Assembly (NCBI GenBank): GCA_910584125.1
Contig: CAJTXU010000001.1
Span: 57,076-121,075 of the forward strand
Source of the DNA: an uncultured Muribaculaceae bacterium
Lineage (GTDB): Bacteria > Bacteroidota > Bacteroidia > Bacteroidales > Muribaculaceae
DNA length: 64,000 nucleotides
Direction: 5' to 3'
The stretch's first letter is position 1; the number at the start of each line of letters is the position of its first letter. Positions 15,626 through 25,506 of this stretch are shown here, piece by piece. A program made the position numbers and the translations under genes. The notes under the pieces were generated by a model. That model worked only from the letters and a program-made list of their open reading frames with translations. It made no database searches and was not told the DNA's origin.

Positions 15626-18205
15626 TCAGAAGGCGAAATGGAGCGAGAAGCGGAGGCCGGAGTCGGGCGCCCCGGGCTTGTCGCGGTAGCTCAGACGCCA
15701 TATGTAGTCGAGCCGCAGGAACGTCAGGATGTTGTCGATGCCCACGCCGATCTCCATATACGGCGTCCGGCCCATCTCCTGCGTCATGCCCTGACCCGGA
15801 AAACGGAACAGGTTGTCGTTGTAGGCCGGGTTGTTCTTGCGCGTCAGATTGCCCATGAAGCCCTTGAACGTGAAGACCTCACGCAGTTTCAGCTTCTTGA
15901 TGAGCGGGATACGGTTGAAGATGAGCCCGTTGAGGTTATAGTTCAGGTCGAGAGACACATACTGGTCCATCGCGAACTCCATCGGGTTGAGCAGGCTGTA
16001 GGTCTCCGACTGCACCGTGTAGGCCGTGTTGGCGTTCTGCCACAACAGGGCGGGAAATTGCACCTGATTCCATAGCTTCGCAGCCTTGAAGATTACGTCG
16101 GCATAACCGAACGCGGAGAACCAGAACCGCTTCTGGAGGCAGAACTCCGTGAGGTTGAGCGTGTATTCCGACCCGAAGAGCCCCTTGGGCCCGAACGTGT
16201 GCGAGAGTGTCATCGTCAGCGCGTCGCGGTTGATGTTGCGCCGGTCGTTGTAGGTCTGCATGAACTTCTCGCCCGGTGCCCAGCGAAGCTGAAGCTTCAT
16301 GCTGTTCTGCGTGTATGCCGGCACCACTTCGCCCGCCCCGTTGACAAACGACACATATCGCGACGACTCCTGACGCTGATGCGCCACCGAGGCGTGAAGC
16401 GACAGATTGTTGCGCCACTCGATGTTGTATTCCAGACGCGCCAGTCGCTCATAGGTCGAGAGATTGCTGTCGATACGTTTCCACGAATTCAGCAGATTGC
16501 TGGTGGCGTTGGCCATGAACCGCTGTCCGAGCTGATTGATGTCGTAGGCATAGGTGGCGCGGATGCCGTTTATGGGGAACTCTCGCGAATGATATTTCTT
16601 GCGGACGAACGAATATTCGAGCTCCGCGCTGTATTTCCACTTGCGGTCCTTGCATCCGTAGGCCACATATCCCCGGCCGAATACGTGGTCGAAGAGGTTG
16701 GCCGTGGTCAGGCCGCCGACCGCCAGCCGGACACCCTCGGTGGCGTTGTAGCTCACGAACGTATCGATGGGCCCGAAGTCAAACTTGCTCTTCTTGCCCG
16801 TCGGTACGTAGCCCTTCACCAGCAGCTCGACGGCCTTCGCCGTCCAGTATATCACGGGCATCTTGCGGAATGGTGACTCGTCGACAGCCAGTTGCCTCTC
16901 GGCATACGACAGCGGAATCATGCGCACCGACGTCCAGTAGTCCTGCCCGCGGTCGTCGGCCTCGTCGATGACGAAATCGCTGCCGAGACGGTCGTAGAAC
17001 TCCCGCAGATCGTCGCGCTTCTCATACGAACGGTTGACGTATCGCGACTGACGCGACATGTAGGCCTGCCCGATCGCCCCCACGAGATGCAGCTCGACCA
17101 CCATGTCGTCGAGCGTCTTGTGGGTGTAGCCCAGAGAGTCCTTGGTGAAGTTCTGGCTCAGCAGCATGCTCTCCACATAGTTGACGTTGGCGGCCTTGGG
17201 CAGGCGCATCATGACTCGCCTCACGTATTTCACCGAGTCGTCGACCGGAATATACAGCGACCCGTTGAATCCCATCGACTCGGCGTTGCGCGGCGCGAAC
17301 TGCAGCTCGACGCATCGGTCGCGGCCTATCACCACCGTGTCGACTATATGGTACCTGTAGAAGTCGGCGCCGATGGCCGAGAGCGGACTGACGAAGCGGT
17401 TACGCATCACGGGGATGTCGTTGGCGTAGACGTCGACCTCGCGCAGCACGTCCTCGATGACGGCACGCGTGTAGCTCTCGTCGAGCGACTTGTCGACGCC
17501 GTTGTTGCGCCGCCCGGTCACAATCTCCTTGTCGACGCCGTCGGCCGTCGTGATACGCGTGGCGGTCTTCTCCTTGAGCGAGAGGTCGAGCACGCGTTTG
17601 CCGGTCCATATGGCCGTGTCCACGAGTTCGGCGATGGCCTTGAACTTCCCCTTGACCTTGCCGTCCTCGCCCGGCTTGTAGCCGTTGTAGTTGTTGAGGC
17701 CGAGCACCGTCTTGTCGTAACGGTCGTAGCTATAGTAGGGGGCCTGCGTCGGGTCGTGCTTCTCCTTGTCGGCGCGGACACGACGCATCAGCTCGACGGC
17801 CGGGTTGTTCTTCTTGGAATATTTCTGCTTCTTGGGCTTGACCACGACCTCGAGCAGTTCGGTCTCCGAGGGGGACATGAAGAAGCGCATCGTGTCGCCG
17901 GGCGCCTCGCCGACTGTCTTGCTGGCGGGCGTATAGCCCAGCGACGTGACGTCTACCACGGCCCCGGCCGGAAGCCAGAGCGTGAAGACGCCGTCAAGGT
18001 CGGTGGTGGTGCCCTTCTTGTTCTTCTTCGAATAGACGTTGACGAACGAGAGCCTCTCGCCGCTTATCGAATCGACCACGACGCCCGTGACCTTGCGGGC
18101 CTGCGGGCGCGGCTGCGCAGCCCGCAGCCGGACCGCGGGAAGCACGAACGCCAGAAAGGCAACAAGGGTCAATATGATTGTTTTGCGGAACGTGTCGTTT
18201 GTCAT
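15626..18205 (-). CDS. DUF5686 outer-membrane protein with carboxypeptidase-like N-terminal domain
   Basis: This 859-residue outer-membrane protein has a signal peptide (about 1-29, ending RLRAA). A CarboxypepD_reg-like beta-sandwich follows (about 38-120; VTGVVVDSISGERLSFVNVY and GTTTDLDGVFTLWLPAG). The long C-terminal region (about 130-859) matches the DUF5686 barrel type and ends in the aromatic residue expected of a beta-barrel (LHFAF). The architecture and length are typical for Bacteroidota. Function is not established; the fold resembles the plug-plus-barrel of TonB-dependent receptors, but no TonB box or SusD partner is present. Confidence 0.88.
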   Translation of the reverse strand: MTNDTFRKTIILTLVAFLAFVLPAVRLRAAQPRPQARKVTGVVVDSISGERLSFVNVYSKKNKKGTTTDLDGVFTLWLPAGAVVDVTSLGYTPASKTVGEAPGDTMRFFMSPSETELLEVVVKPKKQKYSKKNNPAVELMRRVRADKEKHDPTQAPYYSYDRYDKTVLGLNNYNGYKPGEDGKVKGKFKAIAELVDTAIWTGKRVLDLSLKEKTATRITTADGVDKEIVTGRRNNGVDKSLDESYTRAVIEDVLREVDVYANDIPVMRNRFVSPLSAIGADFYRYHIVDTVVIGRDRCVELQFAPRNAESMGFNGSLYIPVDDSVKYVRRVMMRLPKAANVNYVESMLLSQNFTKDSLGYTHKTLDDMVVELHLVGAIGQAYMSRQSRYVNRSYEKRDDLREFYDRLGSDFVIDEADDRGQDYWTSVRMIPLSYAERQLAVDESPFRKMPVIYWTAKAVELLVKGYVPTGKKSKFDFGPIDTFVSYNATEGVRLAVGGLTTANLFDHVFGRGYVAYGCKDRKWKYSAELEYSFVRKKYHSREFPINGIRATYAYDINQLGQRFMANATSNLLNSWKRIDSNLSTYERLARLEYNIEWRNNLSLHASVAHQRQESSRYVSFVNGAGEVVPAYTQNSMKLQLRWAPGEKFMQTYNDRRNINRDALTMTLSHTFGPKGLFGSEYTLNLTEFCLQKRFWFSAFGYADVIFKAAKLWNQVQFPALLWQNANTAYTVQSETYSLLNPMEFAMDQYVSLDLNYNLNGLIFNRIPLIKKLKLREVFTFKGFMGNLTRKNNPAYNDNLFRFPGQGMTQEMGRTPYMEIGVGIDNILTFLRLDYIWRLSYRDKPGAPDSGLRFSLHFAF

Positions 18206-18311
18206 ATCTGGATAGCGGGCAACAGGAGAGAGGAGAGAAAGGGAGAGTGGAGAGCAAAACAGAGTTCTTTAACACAACAAAAACTCCGCGGGTCTGGTTC
18301 TCGGGCCAATG

Positions 18312-18367
18312 TAAATTATTAATGATTAGGGTTGACGCGCGTACGCCCCCTAATCATTAATAATTTA
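18312..18367. terminator. Long AT-rich hairpin after the C10 peptidase gene
   Basis: TAAATTATTAATGATTAGGG and its exact reverse complement flank a 16-nt loop. The hairpin lies just beyond the stop codon at 18386 of the minus-strand peptidase gene. There is no T tract, so termination is likely but not certain. The flanking TTATCATTTATCATT is a short tandem repeat. Confidence 0.6.
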
Positions 18368-18385
18368 TCATTTATCATTCAATGT

Positions 18386-20422
18386 TCATCTTACGACTAT
18401 CTTCATGGCGCGTTCTCCTGCGCGGACCACATAGACTCCGGCCGGAAGTTCGGGACGCTCCTGACCGGCCTCAGCCTCGGCCACCTTCACGCCAGCCACG
18501 GTATAATAACCGCGTCGCATATCGGTCATGTCGGCGTCATCGTCGCCGGATACGCCGTCGATTCCGTTCACTCGGTCGTAGCAGGTGATCTCCACAGGCT
18601 CATTGAGCAGAACATATTGACTGTTGGAGATGACGGCGAGAGCTATATAATGCTTACCTCGCCTGTAGTTCTGGGGACGCTCCCACATCTCATCATAAGT
18701 GAAGTCAATCGACTCTCCGGCTTCCAGACTGACCGGCACCGGATCTCCTTCGCCCATAACCTTGTTGAGGTCGCGCGTCAGCAACAACGCCATAACATTG
18801 CCGTCAAACGGCTGGTCGCCGGGATTGACGAGACGACCGCTGATCTTGATGTTGTCGTTGAGATAGAGCTTCTCCTGGAACACTCCGTTCTGAAGTTCAG
18901 GCATCGGCGCGAGAACGGCCTCAAGCGTTATGTCCGCACCTTGTTTGTCAAGCATATAGCTGTTGGTATCACTGATAGGAGAACGTACGCGGTCCCAATT
19001 CCCGTCGTCATAGCGGTAGACACAGTCTACCTTATACGTGCCGTCGGCGATTTCTGACACCGCGAACGCCATGCCGCGATAGCCGTAACGGGGCGGCAGG
19101 TCCTCCTCAATCTCATATGCCAGATAGACAGGCTCGCCGACCGCTGCGCCATCGGCGCCCACAGGCTGCAGACGCAGGCCTATCGAGGCGCCTCCAGCCT
19201 CGACCGGGCCTGGACCGGAATTATAGATAAGGTTGCCGACGCTCAGAGTGCCCTCGGCCTCGTCATATCCTACCTCAAGGCCGCCGTCGCAGATGAACAC
19301 CGAATGCCATGTCGAGGTGCCCGTGCGGTCGGGACGAATGCCGACGATGGCATCCTGCATGAAATTGAAGCCGGAGCTCGCACCTCCGATGCCTTGATGC
19401 AACGGGTCGAGCGCATCGAGCCGGAACCAACCGTCGCTCATGCCGCCCCACCCCCAGTTGAAGTGGAAATAGCCGTCGCTGTCATAGCCGTCGCATATGA
19501 ACGAATGGCCCCCGTCGTAGCTCTGGCCGTCGTAGATCACGGGGCCATCCTCGCTTAATGACTTGTAGATTATATTCTCCCACTCCAAGAGACCGTAATA
19601 GTCGCGCATCAGGTATTGCAGCGAGCGGTCGTATTTGAAATATTCCCCAAGCGCCGGCGCTATGTTGATCGACATCGCTCCCGAAGCTCTGGGGCTGTAG
19701 TTCATGCTGACTGAGTATCCCGCGGCCTTCATAAGTTCGGCCACCGCGTTGTCGGACTCTGTGACCGTCCCGTTGAACTGATAACAGTCGGCCATCAAGT
19801 CCCACCTGAAATTGCACGCGGAAAAGTCGATGGAGAGAGTCTGGCCGTTCCATTCATAAGACCGCTGGCCGACGCCGGTGTCGGGCCAGTTGTGATATTT
19901 CATGGCCTGCGACATCGCTGTGGCCACACAGCCGGTCACGCTGAGTTCGCTTCCGACCGTCGGACACTTCAGGTTGTAGGGCGCACTCTGGTTCCACTGG
20001 GTGGTGCAGAGCGGGGCGATCGGCTCGCGTTCGGGACGGGGGGCCAGCACGGGCCGACCTTCGCCATTCTCGGCGATATACGCCACACGGCGCGCCATGA
20101 AGTCGAGCCAGTAGCTGAACCCGGGCGCCATCCCGGCGTCGGCCACAGTCAGTGGCGTCTCGCCGTAGCCGAGCAGCGCGGGCACCGCGTCGTCGGCCGA
20201 TACGACGGCGAATCCGTAGTCGCCGCGGCTGAACAGATAGATGGCGTCCGTACCCTCGAAGGCGCGGGTGTCGGCGAGTGTGAATTCCGCCCGAGTGACT
20301 CCGCGGGCACGCATCGGCCCGTCGCCCAGCGCGCGCTCAAGCGCGGCCTCGGGGGTCAGCGGAGCGGCCTGCGCCAGCAGGGCACAGAGTCCGAATGTCG
20401 ATAATAATGCGATTTTCTTCAT
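18386..20422 (-). CDS. Secreted C10-family cysteine peptidase (streptopain-like) with type IX-like tail
   Basis: This 678-residue secreted protease has a signal peptide (MKKIALLSTFGLCALLAQAA), which decides the start at 20422. An inhibitory propeptide-like region follows (about 25-125). The C10 catalytic domain comes next, with the nucleophile C165 in SVTGCVATAMSQAMKYHNWP. The histidine is H306 in GGHSFICDGYDSDGYFHFNW, and N322/W324 in NWGWGG complete the site. A beta-sandwich region and a type IX-like tail (LPAGVYVVRAGERAMKIVVR) end the protein. All active-site residues are present. The start lies 4 bp after the stop of the aminotransferase gene, so the two are probably co-transcribed. Confidence 0.92.
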   Translation of the reverse strand: MKKIALLSTFGLCALLAQAAPLTPEAALERALGDGPMRARGVTRAEFTLADTRAFEGTDAIYLFSRGDYGFAVVSADDAVPALLGYGETPLTVADAGMAPGFSYWLDFMARRVAYIAENGEGRPVLAPRPEREPIAPLCTTQWNQSAPYNLKCPTVGSELSVTGCVATAMSQAMKYHNWPDTGVGQRSYEWNGQTLSIDFSACNFRWDLMADCYQFNGTVTESDNAVAELMKAAGYSVSMNYSPRASGAMSINIAPALGEYFKYDRSLQYLMRDYYGLLEWENIIYKSLSEDGPVIYDGQSYDGGHSFICDGYDSDGYFHFNWGWGGMSDGWFRLDALDPLHQGIGGASSGFNFMQDAIVGIRPDRTGTSTWHSVFICDGGLEVGYDEAEGTLSVGNLIYNSGPGPVEAGGASIGLRLQPVGADGAAVGEPVYLAYEIEEDLPPRYGYRGMAFAVSEIADGTYKVDCVYRYDDGNWDRVRSPISDTNSYMLDKQGADITLEAVLAPMPELQNGVFQEKLYLNDNIKISGRLVNPGDQPFDGNVMALLLTRDLNKVMGEGDPVPVSLEAGESIDFTYDEMWERPQNYRRGKHYIALAVISNSQYVLLNEPVEITCYDRVNGIDGVSGDDDADMTDMRRGYYTVAGVKVAEAEAGQERPELPAGVYVVRAGERAMKIVVR

Positions 20423-20426
20423 AGAT

Positions 20427-21620
20427 TTATTTGAGTTTTTCAGTGGCTTCGCGGATTCGGCGCATAGCCTCGCGGATGTTGTCGTCGCTCGTGGCGTACG
20501 AGAGCCTGATGTAGCCGTCGGCGCAGAATGCCGCGCCGTCGACACAGGCCACATGGGCCTCTTCGAGCAGATAGAGCACGTAGTCGCCGCTCGACTGGAT
20601 TGTGCGGCCGCCGTGCGAGCGGCCTATAAGCGCGGTGACGTCGGGGAAGAGATAGAACGCTCCCTGCGGACGGTTGCATTTCCATCCGGGTATGCTGGCG
20701 GCGAGCTCGCATATCAGGTCGCGGCGGCGTTCGAAGGCACGGCGCATCTCCTCGACACACTGCTGCGGACCGGCGTATGCCGCTTCGGCCCCTTTCTGCG
20801 CTATCGACGAGGCGCCCGACGTGTACTGCCCCTGCAGCTTGGTCACGGCCTTGGCCACGCGCAGCGGCGCGGCCAGGTAGCCTATGCGCCAGCCTGTCAT
20901 TGCATATGCCTTGGAGACGCCGTTGATCAGGATCACGCGTTCGGCCATGCCCGGCTGGCAGGCTATGCTCCTGACCCCGCCGGTGAAATTGATGTGCTCG
21001 TAGATTTCGTCGGAGAGCACGATCACGTCGGGGAAGTCGGCCAGAACCCCGGCCAGAGCGGCGAGTTCGTCGTCGGAGTAGACCGAGCCCGTTGGGTTGC
21101 AGGGAGAGTTCAGCATCATGACGCGTGTGCGCGGAGTCAGCGCGGCGCGAAGCTGCTCGGCCGTGATCTTGAAGTCGTTGGAGGCCTCGGCGCGAACCAA
21201 TACGGGCACGCCCTCGGCCAGCTTGACCATCTCGACATACGACACCCAGGCCGGCACCGGAATCACGACCTCGTCGCCCGGATTGACACACGCCAGCAGC
21301 GCGTTGGCCAGCTCCTGCTTGGCTCCGTTGCCCACCACGATCTGCGCCGGGGTGTACTCAAGCCCGTTCTCGCGGTTCAGCTTGCCGCATATCTCGCGGC
21401 GCAGCGACTCGTAGCCCGCCACGGCCGTATAGCGCGAATAGTTCTCGTCGATGGCTCTCTTCGCAGCCTCCTTGATATGCAGGGGAGTGTCGAAGTCGGG
21501 CTCGCCGGCCGACATGCCGATCACGTCCACGCCCGCGGCGCGGAGCTCGTTGGTCTTCTGTAGCATGACGAGTGTGGCCGAGGCCGACAGGTTGTTGACT
21601 CTTTGCGAAATCTGGATCAT
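20427..21620 (-). CDS. PLP-dependent aminotransferase, aspartate aminotransferase type
   Basis: This 397-residue class I/II aminotransferase probably transfers the amino group of aspartate or a similar amino acid to 2-oxoglutarate in the cytoplasm. The PLP lysine is K237 in INGVSKAYAMTGWRIGY. Other family marks are SAGEPDFDTP near the N-terminus, NSPCNPTGSVYS and the late arginine in YIRLSYATS. The length is usual for the AspB/AspC Ib subgroup. The 78-bp gap upstream (21621-21699) holds no recognisable feature. A secreted protease follows after 4 bp, which is an unusual pairing. Confidence 0.9.
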   Translation of the reverse strand: MIQISQRVNNLSASATLVMLQKTNELRAAGVDVIGMSAGEPDFDTPLHIKEAAKRAIDENYSRYTAVAGYESLRREICGKLNRENGLEYTPAQIVVGNGAKQELANALLACVNPGDEVVIPVPAWVSYVEMVKLAEGVPVLVRAEASNDFKITAEQLRAALTPRTRVMMLNSPCNPTGSVYSDDELAALAGVLADFPDVIVLSDEIYEHINFTGGVRSIACQPGMAERVILINGVSKAYAMTGWRIGYLAAPLRVAKAVTKLQGQYTSGASSIAQKGAEAAYAGPQQCVEEMRRAFERRRDLICELAASIPGWKCNRPQGAFYLFPDVTALIGRSHGGRTIQSSGDYVLYLLEEAHVACVDGAAFCADGYIRLSYATSDDNIREAMRRIREATEKLK

Positions 21621-21699
21621 AATGCTGAAATTCTTTTCTTTTGAGTTACAAATATGTATGCAGTAAAAACAGGGTGATTCGGGGCTTGCAGACCCGCTC

Positions 21700-22314
21700 T
21701 CACTCGGCCGCGGTGAGCTCGAGTATGCGGGGCACGATCAGCGTGATCGTCGTGTTGGGGTCGAGTCGGTGCTCGCCGTCGAAGTCGCGGGCGTCGCCAT
21801 AGTGGGCGAGGTATTCCTCCTTGCAGTTCACCACCGTGTCGCGCGTGCCGAAGAAGGCGCACACCTGGTCGCGGCTGTCGGGGTTCCTGCCCTGGATGCC
21901 GAACTTCGGGTCGAACTGTCGCTCCTCGAGCTTCTCGTATTTCTTCACCAGCTTGTCGGTGACCTGGAAATCGACGGCGCCGTCGACGCGCGGGTTGTGG
22001 AACGGCAGTCGTTTGCCGACACTCCCGCTCAGATGTCTCGACGGGTGGAACGACGGGTTGATCAGTATCCTGCGGAATCCGCGGAACAACTGGGCGAACA
22101 TGCCCCCCATCGACGTGCCGACGATGATGGCGTCGGGACGCAGCAGCGACGCCAGACGCCGCAGTTCGGTGAGCGCCAGCTCGGGCTGGACGGGTATGTC
22201 GGGCGATATCACCTCGTGCTTGGGCAGAGTGCGGCGCAGGCGCTGGGCCGTGGTCGACTGCCCCGACGACGAGAGTCCGTGCAGGTAGACTACCTGCTGT
22301 TTTTTCTTGTCCAT
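21700..22314 (-). CDS. YqiA-like alpha/beta-hydrolase (UPF0227 type)
   Basis: This 204-residue esterase-like protein starts MDKKKQQVVYLHGLSSSGQS. The LHG strand-turn of alpha/beta-hydrolases is followed by the nucleophile elbow GTSMGG (serine at about residue 86) and by a late Asp/His region (FFGTRDTVVN and DGEHRL). The ATG at 22312-22314 was chosen because it gives this N-terminus; it lies 25 bp inside the end of the U32 gene. The substrate is unknown. It is the last gene of the yqeY-serS cluster. Confidence 0.78.
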   Translation of the reverse strand: MDKKKQQVVYLHGLSSSGQSTTAQRLRRTLPKHEVISPDIPVQPELALTELRRLASLLRPDAIIVGTSMGGMFAQLFRGFRRILINPSFHPSRHLSGSVGKRLPFHNPRVDGAVDFQVTDKLVKKYEKLEERQFDPKFGIQGRNPDSRDQVCAFFGTRDTVVNCKEEYLAHYGDARDFDGEHRLDPNTTITLIVPRILELTAAE

Positions 22315-23537
22315 ATGTATAGTTTGTCTGACGGTCTGACTTTTTCGGGCACGGGCATCGAGAAGAGCTGCCCCTTGGTCACCTTGTCCACCGGCTTGAG
22401 GTCGAAGCGGAGCTCGGGCACGGTCATGATGAGCGCGCCGGTGGTGGGCCCGGTGATGACTATCTCGTCGCCGACCTTGAGCTCGCCGGCCTCCATGAAG
22501 AACTCTCCCACTCCGATTTTGGAGAAATGTCGCACGGCCTTGGCGGCGTACTGCTTGACGCGCGTGGCCGACGAACCGTATTTCGAGCTCCATTCGCCGA
22601 GGCGCTGGCCCAGATAGTAGCCGTTCCAGAACCCGCGGTTGAACACCTTGGCGAGCCTGTCGTTCCACCGGGCCACGGCTTCTGTGCCGAACGTGCCGTC
22701 GGCAACGGCCTGCAGGGCCTCGGAATAGCAGGCCACGGTCTCGGCCACGTATTCGGGCCCGCGGGCGCGCCCCTCGATCTTGAACACGCGGATGCCGGCC
22801 TCGGCCATGCGGTCGAGGAAGTGGATGGTCTTCAGGTCTTTGGGCGACATGATGTATTGGTTATCGATGTCGAGCTGCTCGCCGGTCTCGCGGTCGGTCA
22901 CCGTGTAGGCCCGGCGGCATATCTGGTTGCAGGCCCCGCGGTTGGCCGACGAGTTCATCTCGTGGAGGCTCAGGTAGCACTTGCCGCTCACGGCCATGCA
23001 GAGGGCGCCGTGGCAGAACATCTCAAGCCGTATAGGGCGGCCGCCCGGGCCGGTGAGTCCCTCCTCCTCTATGCGGCGGTGAATCTCGGCCACCTGGTCG
23101 AGGTTGAGCTCGCGCGCCAGCACCATCACGTCGGCAAACTGCGCGTAGAACCTCACGGCCTCGAAGTTGGTGACGTTTACCTGCGTCGAGATGTGCACCT
23201 CCTGCCCTATCGAGCGGGCGTAGAGTATGGCCGCCATGTCCGACGCGATTATCGCCGAGATGCCGGCCTGCCTGGCGCGGTCGATGATGGCGCGCATCAG
23301 CTCCATGTCGGAGTCGTAGATCACGGTGTTGACCGTGAGGTATGTCTTGACGCCGCGCTCCGCGCAGAAGGCGGCGATGTCGGCCATGTCGTCGGCCGTG
23401 AAGTTGGCGCTCGAGCGCGAGCGCATGTTCAGGCCCTCGATGCCGAAATATATGGCGTCGGCGCCCGCATGGACCGCGGCCGCCAGCGATTCGCGGCTCC
23501 CGACGGGAGCCATGATCTCAAAATCCTTCCTGTTCAT
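22290..23537 (-). CDS. Peptidase U32 family protein (TrhP/YegQ-like)
   Basis: This 415-residue protein has the U32 signature EMFCHGALCMAVSGKCYLS followed by a Cys-rich stretch (RGACNQICRR). These cysteines fit the iron-sulfur site described for tRNA-hydroxylating TrhP. The N-terminus (FEIMAPVGSRESLAAAVHAG) and the C-terminal barrel (VKQYAAKAVRHFSKIGVGEF) agree with TrhP-type proteins, which hydroxylate uridine 34 of tRNA using prephenate. The U32 family also contains collagenase-like members, so a tRNA role is the better but unproven call. Its ATG overlaps the stop of the menG gene. Confidence 0.85.
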   Translation of the reverse strand: MNRKDFEIMAPVGSRESLAAAVHAGADAIYFGIEGLNMRSRSSANFTADDMADIAAFCAERGVKTYLTVNTVIYDSDMELMRAIIDRARQAGISAIIASDMAAILYARSIGQEVHISTQVNVTNFEAVRFYAQFADVMVLARELNLDQVAEIHRRIEEEGLTGPGGRPIRLEMFCHGALCMAVSGKCYLSLHEMNSSANRGACNQICRRAYTVTDRETGEQLDIDNQYIMSPKDLKTIHFLDRMAEAGIRVFKIEGRARGPEYVAETVACYSEALQAVADGTFGTEAVARWNDRLAKVFNRGFWNGYYLGQRLGEWSSKYGSSATRVKQYAAKAVRHFSKIGVGEFFMEAGELKVGDEIVITGPTTGALIMTVPELRFDLKPVDKVTKGQLFSMPVPEKVRPSDKLYIWTRKNSR

Positions 23538-24361
23538 CTTTTCTCATGCGCCACCTTGGTGGCTATATAGTATGTCACGGCCCCGAACGTCAGCGACTTC
23601 CAGCGACAGCAGCTCAGCCCGGCGGCCTCCATGAGGCGCGTCATGTCGTCGCGCTGCGGGGCGGCAGCTATGCTCTCGGGCAGATAGGAGTAGGCGCGCC
23701 TGTCGCGCGACACAAGACGCCCCACGGCCGGGATCACACACCGCGAATACACGCGGAAGAGCCCGCGCGTCAGCCTTCCCGCCGGCTCCGACAGCTCGAT
23801 GACGCATAGCGTCCCGCCGGGCCGGAGCACGCGGGCCATCTCGCGCAGACCCTGCCCGAGGTGGCTGAAGTTGCGCACGCCGTATGCCACCGTGATTATG
23901 TCGAAGCTGTCGTCGGCATAGCGCATGGCCAGCGAGTCTCCCTGCTCGAAGCGCATCATGGCCTTGTCGGCATCGGCCGAGGCGGCGAGCTTGCGCCGGG
24001 CCACGCCGAGCATTCCGGCCGAGAGGTCAACGCCCGTGATGCGGGCGGCGGGAAAGAGCCGCCGCATGTAGAAGGCCAGGTCGCCCGTGCCCGTGGCTAT
24101 GTCGAGTATGTCGCGCACCGAGCCGGCTTCGACGCCGCGGGCCACCTCGCCCAGCGCGCGCGAACGCCACCGCCGGTGCAGCCCGAATGTCATCGCGGTG
24201 TTCATGAAATCGTAGGCCGGAGCTATCGAGTCGAACATCTCCTCCACCTGCTCCCCCTTGGCCCGCCGGTCGTCATAGGGATTCACCAGTTCGGCGCCGC
24301 TGAGTCCGCCTCCGTCGGCGGCCGATGTCTCTCTTTCCTTGTCGGTCATGTCGCGGCTCAC
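23534..24361 (-). CDS. menG: Demethylmenaquinone methyltransferase (MenG/UbiE)
   Basis: This 275-residue SAM-dependent methyltransferase performs the last step of menaquinone synthesis. The family motif YDFMNTAMTFGLHRRWR lies at about 50-66. The SAM-binding motif ILDIATGTGDLAFY and the downstream DSFDIITVAYGVRNF and VLRPGGTLCVIELSEP are all present. Two starts are possible (residues 1 and 5). The ATG overlaps the stop of the GNAT gene upstream, and its own stop overlaps the next gene. Confidence 0.93.
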   Translation of the reverse strand: MSRDMTDKERETSAADGGGLSGAELVNPYDDRRAKGEQVEEMFDSIAPAYDFMNTAMTFGLHRRWRSRALGEVARGVEAGSVRDILDIATGTGDLAFYMRRLFPAARITGVDLSAGMLGVARRKLAASADADKAMMRFEQGDSLAMRYADDSFDIITVAYGVRNFSHLGQGLREMARVLRPGGTLCVIELSEPAGRLTRGLFRVYSRCVIPAVGRLVSRDRRAYSYLPESIAAAPQRDDMTRLMEAAGLSCCRWKSLTFGAVTYYIATKVAHEKR

Positions 24362-25485
24362 AGTTTCTTGGAGTAGCAGCGCCGACGCCTATGCTGACGC
24401 GGGTTGTAGGCCTCCCACTGACGCTGCACCTTGGCGTTGGTCTCCATCTCCGGATTAGACTCGGCGTATCTGTAGCCCTTGGCTATATAGTAGGGCAGCA
24501 GGTCCTGGAAAAGTATCGCGTTGACCCCCTTGTTCTGGTAGTCGGGATGCACTGCCACGAGCAGGAGGTCGACCCTGTCGTTCTTTCCCTTGAGGCCCTT
24601 GAGCAGATGCCACCACCCGAGCGGCAGCATGCGCCCCCTCGACTTCTGCAGCGCGCGGCTCATGGAGGGCATCGATATGCCCACGGCCACGAGCCGGTCG
24701 TTGCGGTCGACGACGAGCGTCAGCAGATCGAGGTTGAGAAGGTCGAGATACTGGTCGATATAGTAGTCGATCTGGCGCTCGGTGAGCATCGAATACTGGT
24801 AGAGGTCCTTGTACGACTCGTTGATGAGATGGAACAGGGCGTGGCCGTATTCCTTCTTCACCCTCTTGCGGCTCTTGTATTTCAGCACCCTCAGCTCGAA
24901 CTTGCGCTTCACGATGTCGGCTATGCGGTTGAAGCGGTCGGGAATCGACTCGGGCACCTCCATCAGGAACTCTATCCAGTCCGACTCCTTGCGGTAGCCC
25001 AGACGCTCCATATGCTCGGGATAATAGGGATAGTTGTAGATGGTGGCCATGGTGGAGAGCTCGTCGAATCCCTCCACGAGCATTCCCTCGTGGTCGAGGT
25101 CGGTGAAGCCGAGCGGACCGATGAGCTTGTTCATCCCCTTATCGCGGCTCCACTTCTCGACCGCGCCGAGCAGCGCGGCCGACACCTCGGGGTCGTCGAC
25201 GAAGTCGATGAACCCGAATCTCGCCGCCCGCTCACGCTCCTTCTCGTTGACCTGCCTGTTGATGATGCCGGCGATGCGCCCCACCACCTTGCCGTCGCGG
25301 TAGGCCATGTAGAGCACCTGATCGCAGAAGTCGTGGGCCGGGTTCAGGCTCGGCGAGAGCGTCTGGACGTCGTCGGATATCAGGGGCGGCACATACCACG
25401 GGTTGCCGTCGTAGAGGTCTATCTGGAACTTCGTGAAGGCCTTGAGATTTTTTTTGGTGGGCTGGATTTCCTTTATTTCGAGCAT
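24358..25485 (-). CDS. GNAT-fold N-acetyltransferase-like protein
   Basis: This 375-residue protein is conserved in Bacteroidota but has no known substrate. The N-terminal half (YDGNPWYVPPLISDD and a GRIAGIINRQVNE strand) and the C-terminal half (LLLVAVHPDYQNKGVNAILF) look like two GNAT-like domains. The second half carries the pyrophosphate-binding loop type (QNKGVNA). No membrane segment is seen. It is coupled by overlap to menG and lies 21 bp after the pseudokinase gene. Confidence 0.75.
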   Translation of the reverse strand: MLEIKEIQPTKKNLKAFTKFQIDLYDGNPWYVPPLISDDVQTLSPSLNPAHDFCDQVLYMAYRDGKVVGRIAGIINRQVNEKERERAARFGFIDFVDDPEVSAALLGAVEKWSRDKGMNKLIGPLGFTDLDHEGMLVEGFDELSTMATIYNYPYYPEHMERLGYRKESDWIEFLMEVPESIPDRFNRIADIVKRKFELRVLKYKSRKRVKKEYGHALFHLINESYKDLYQYSMLTERQIDYYIDQYLDLLNLDLLTLVVDRNDRLVAVGISMPSMSRALQKSRGRMLPLGWWHLLKGLKGKNDRVDLLLVAVHPDYQNKGVNAILFQDLLPYYIAKGYRYAESNPEMETNAKVQRQWEAYNPRQHRRRRCYSKKL

Positions 25486-25506
25486 TTGGCGGGGGTGTCT
25501 TCGGGG

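Noticed and set aside
16892..18322. A 476-codon plus-strand frame opposite the DUF5686 gene
   Set aside because: It shows no motif, lies wholly opposite a well-supported gene, and has antisense-like composition.
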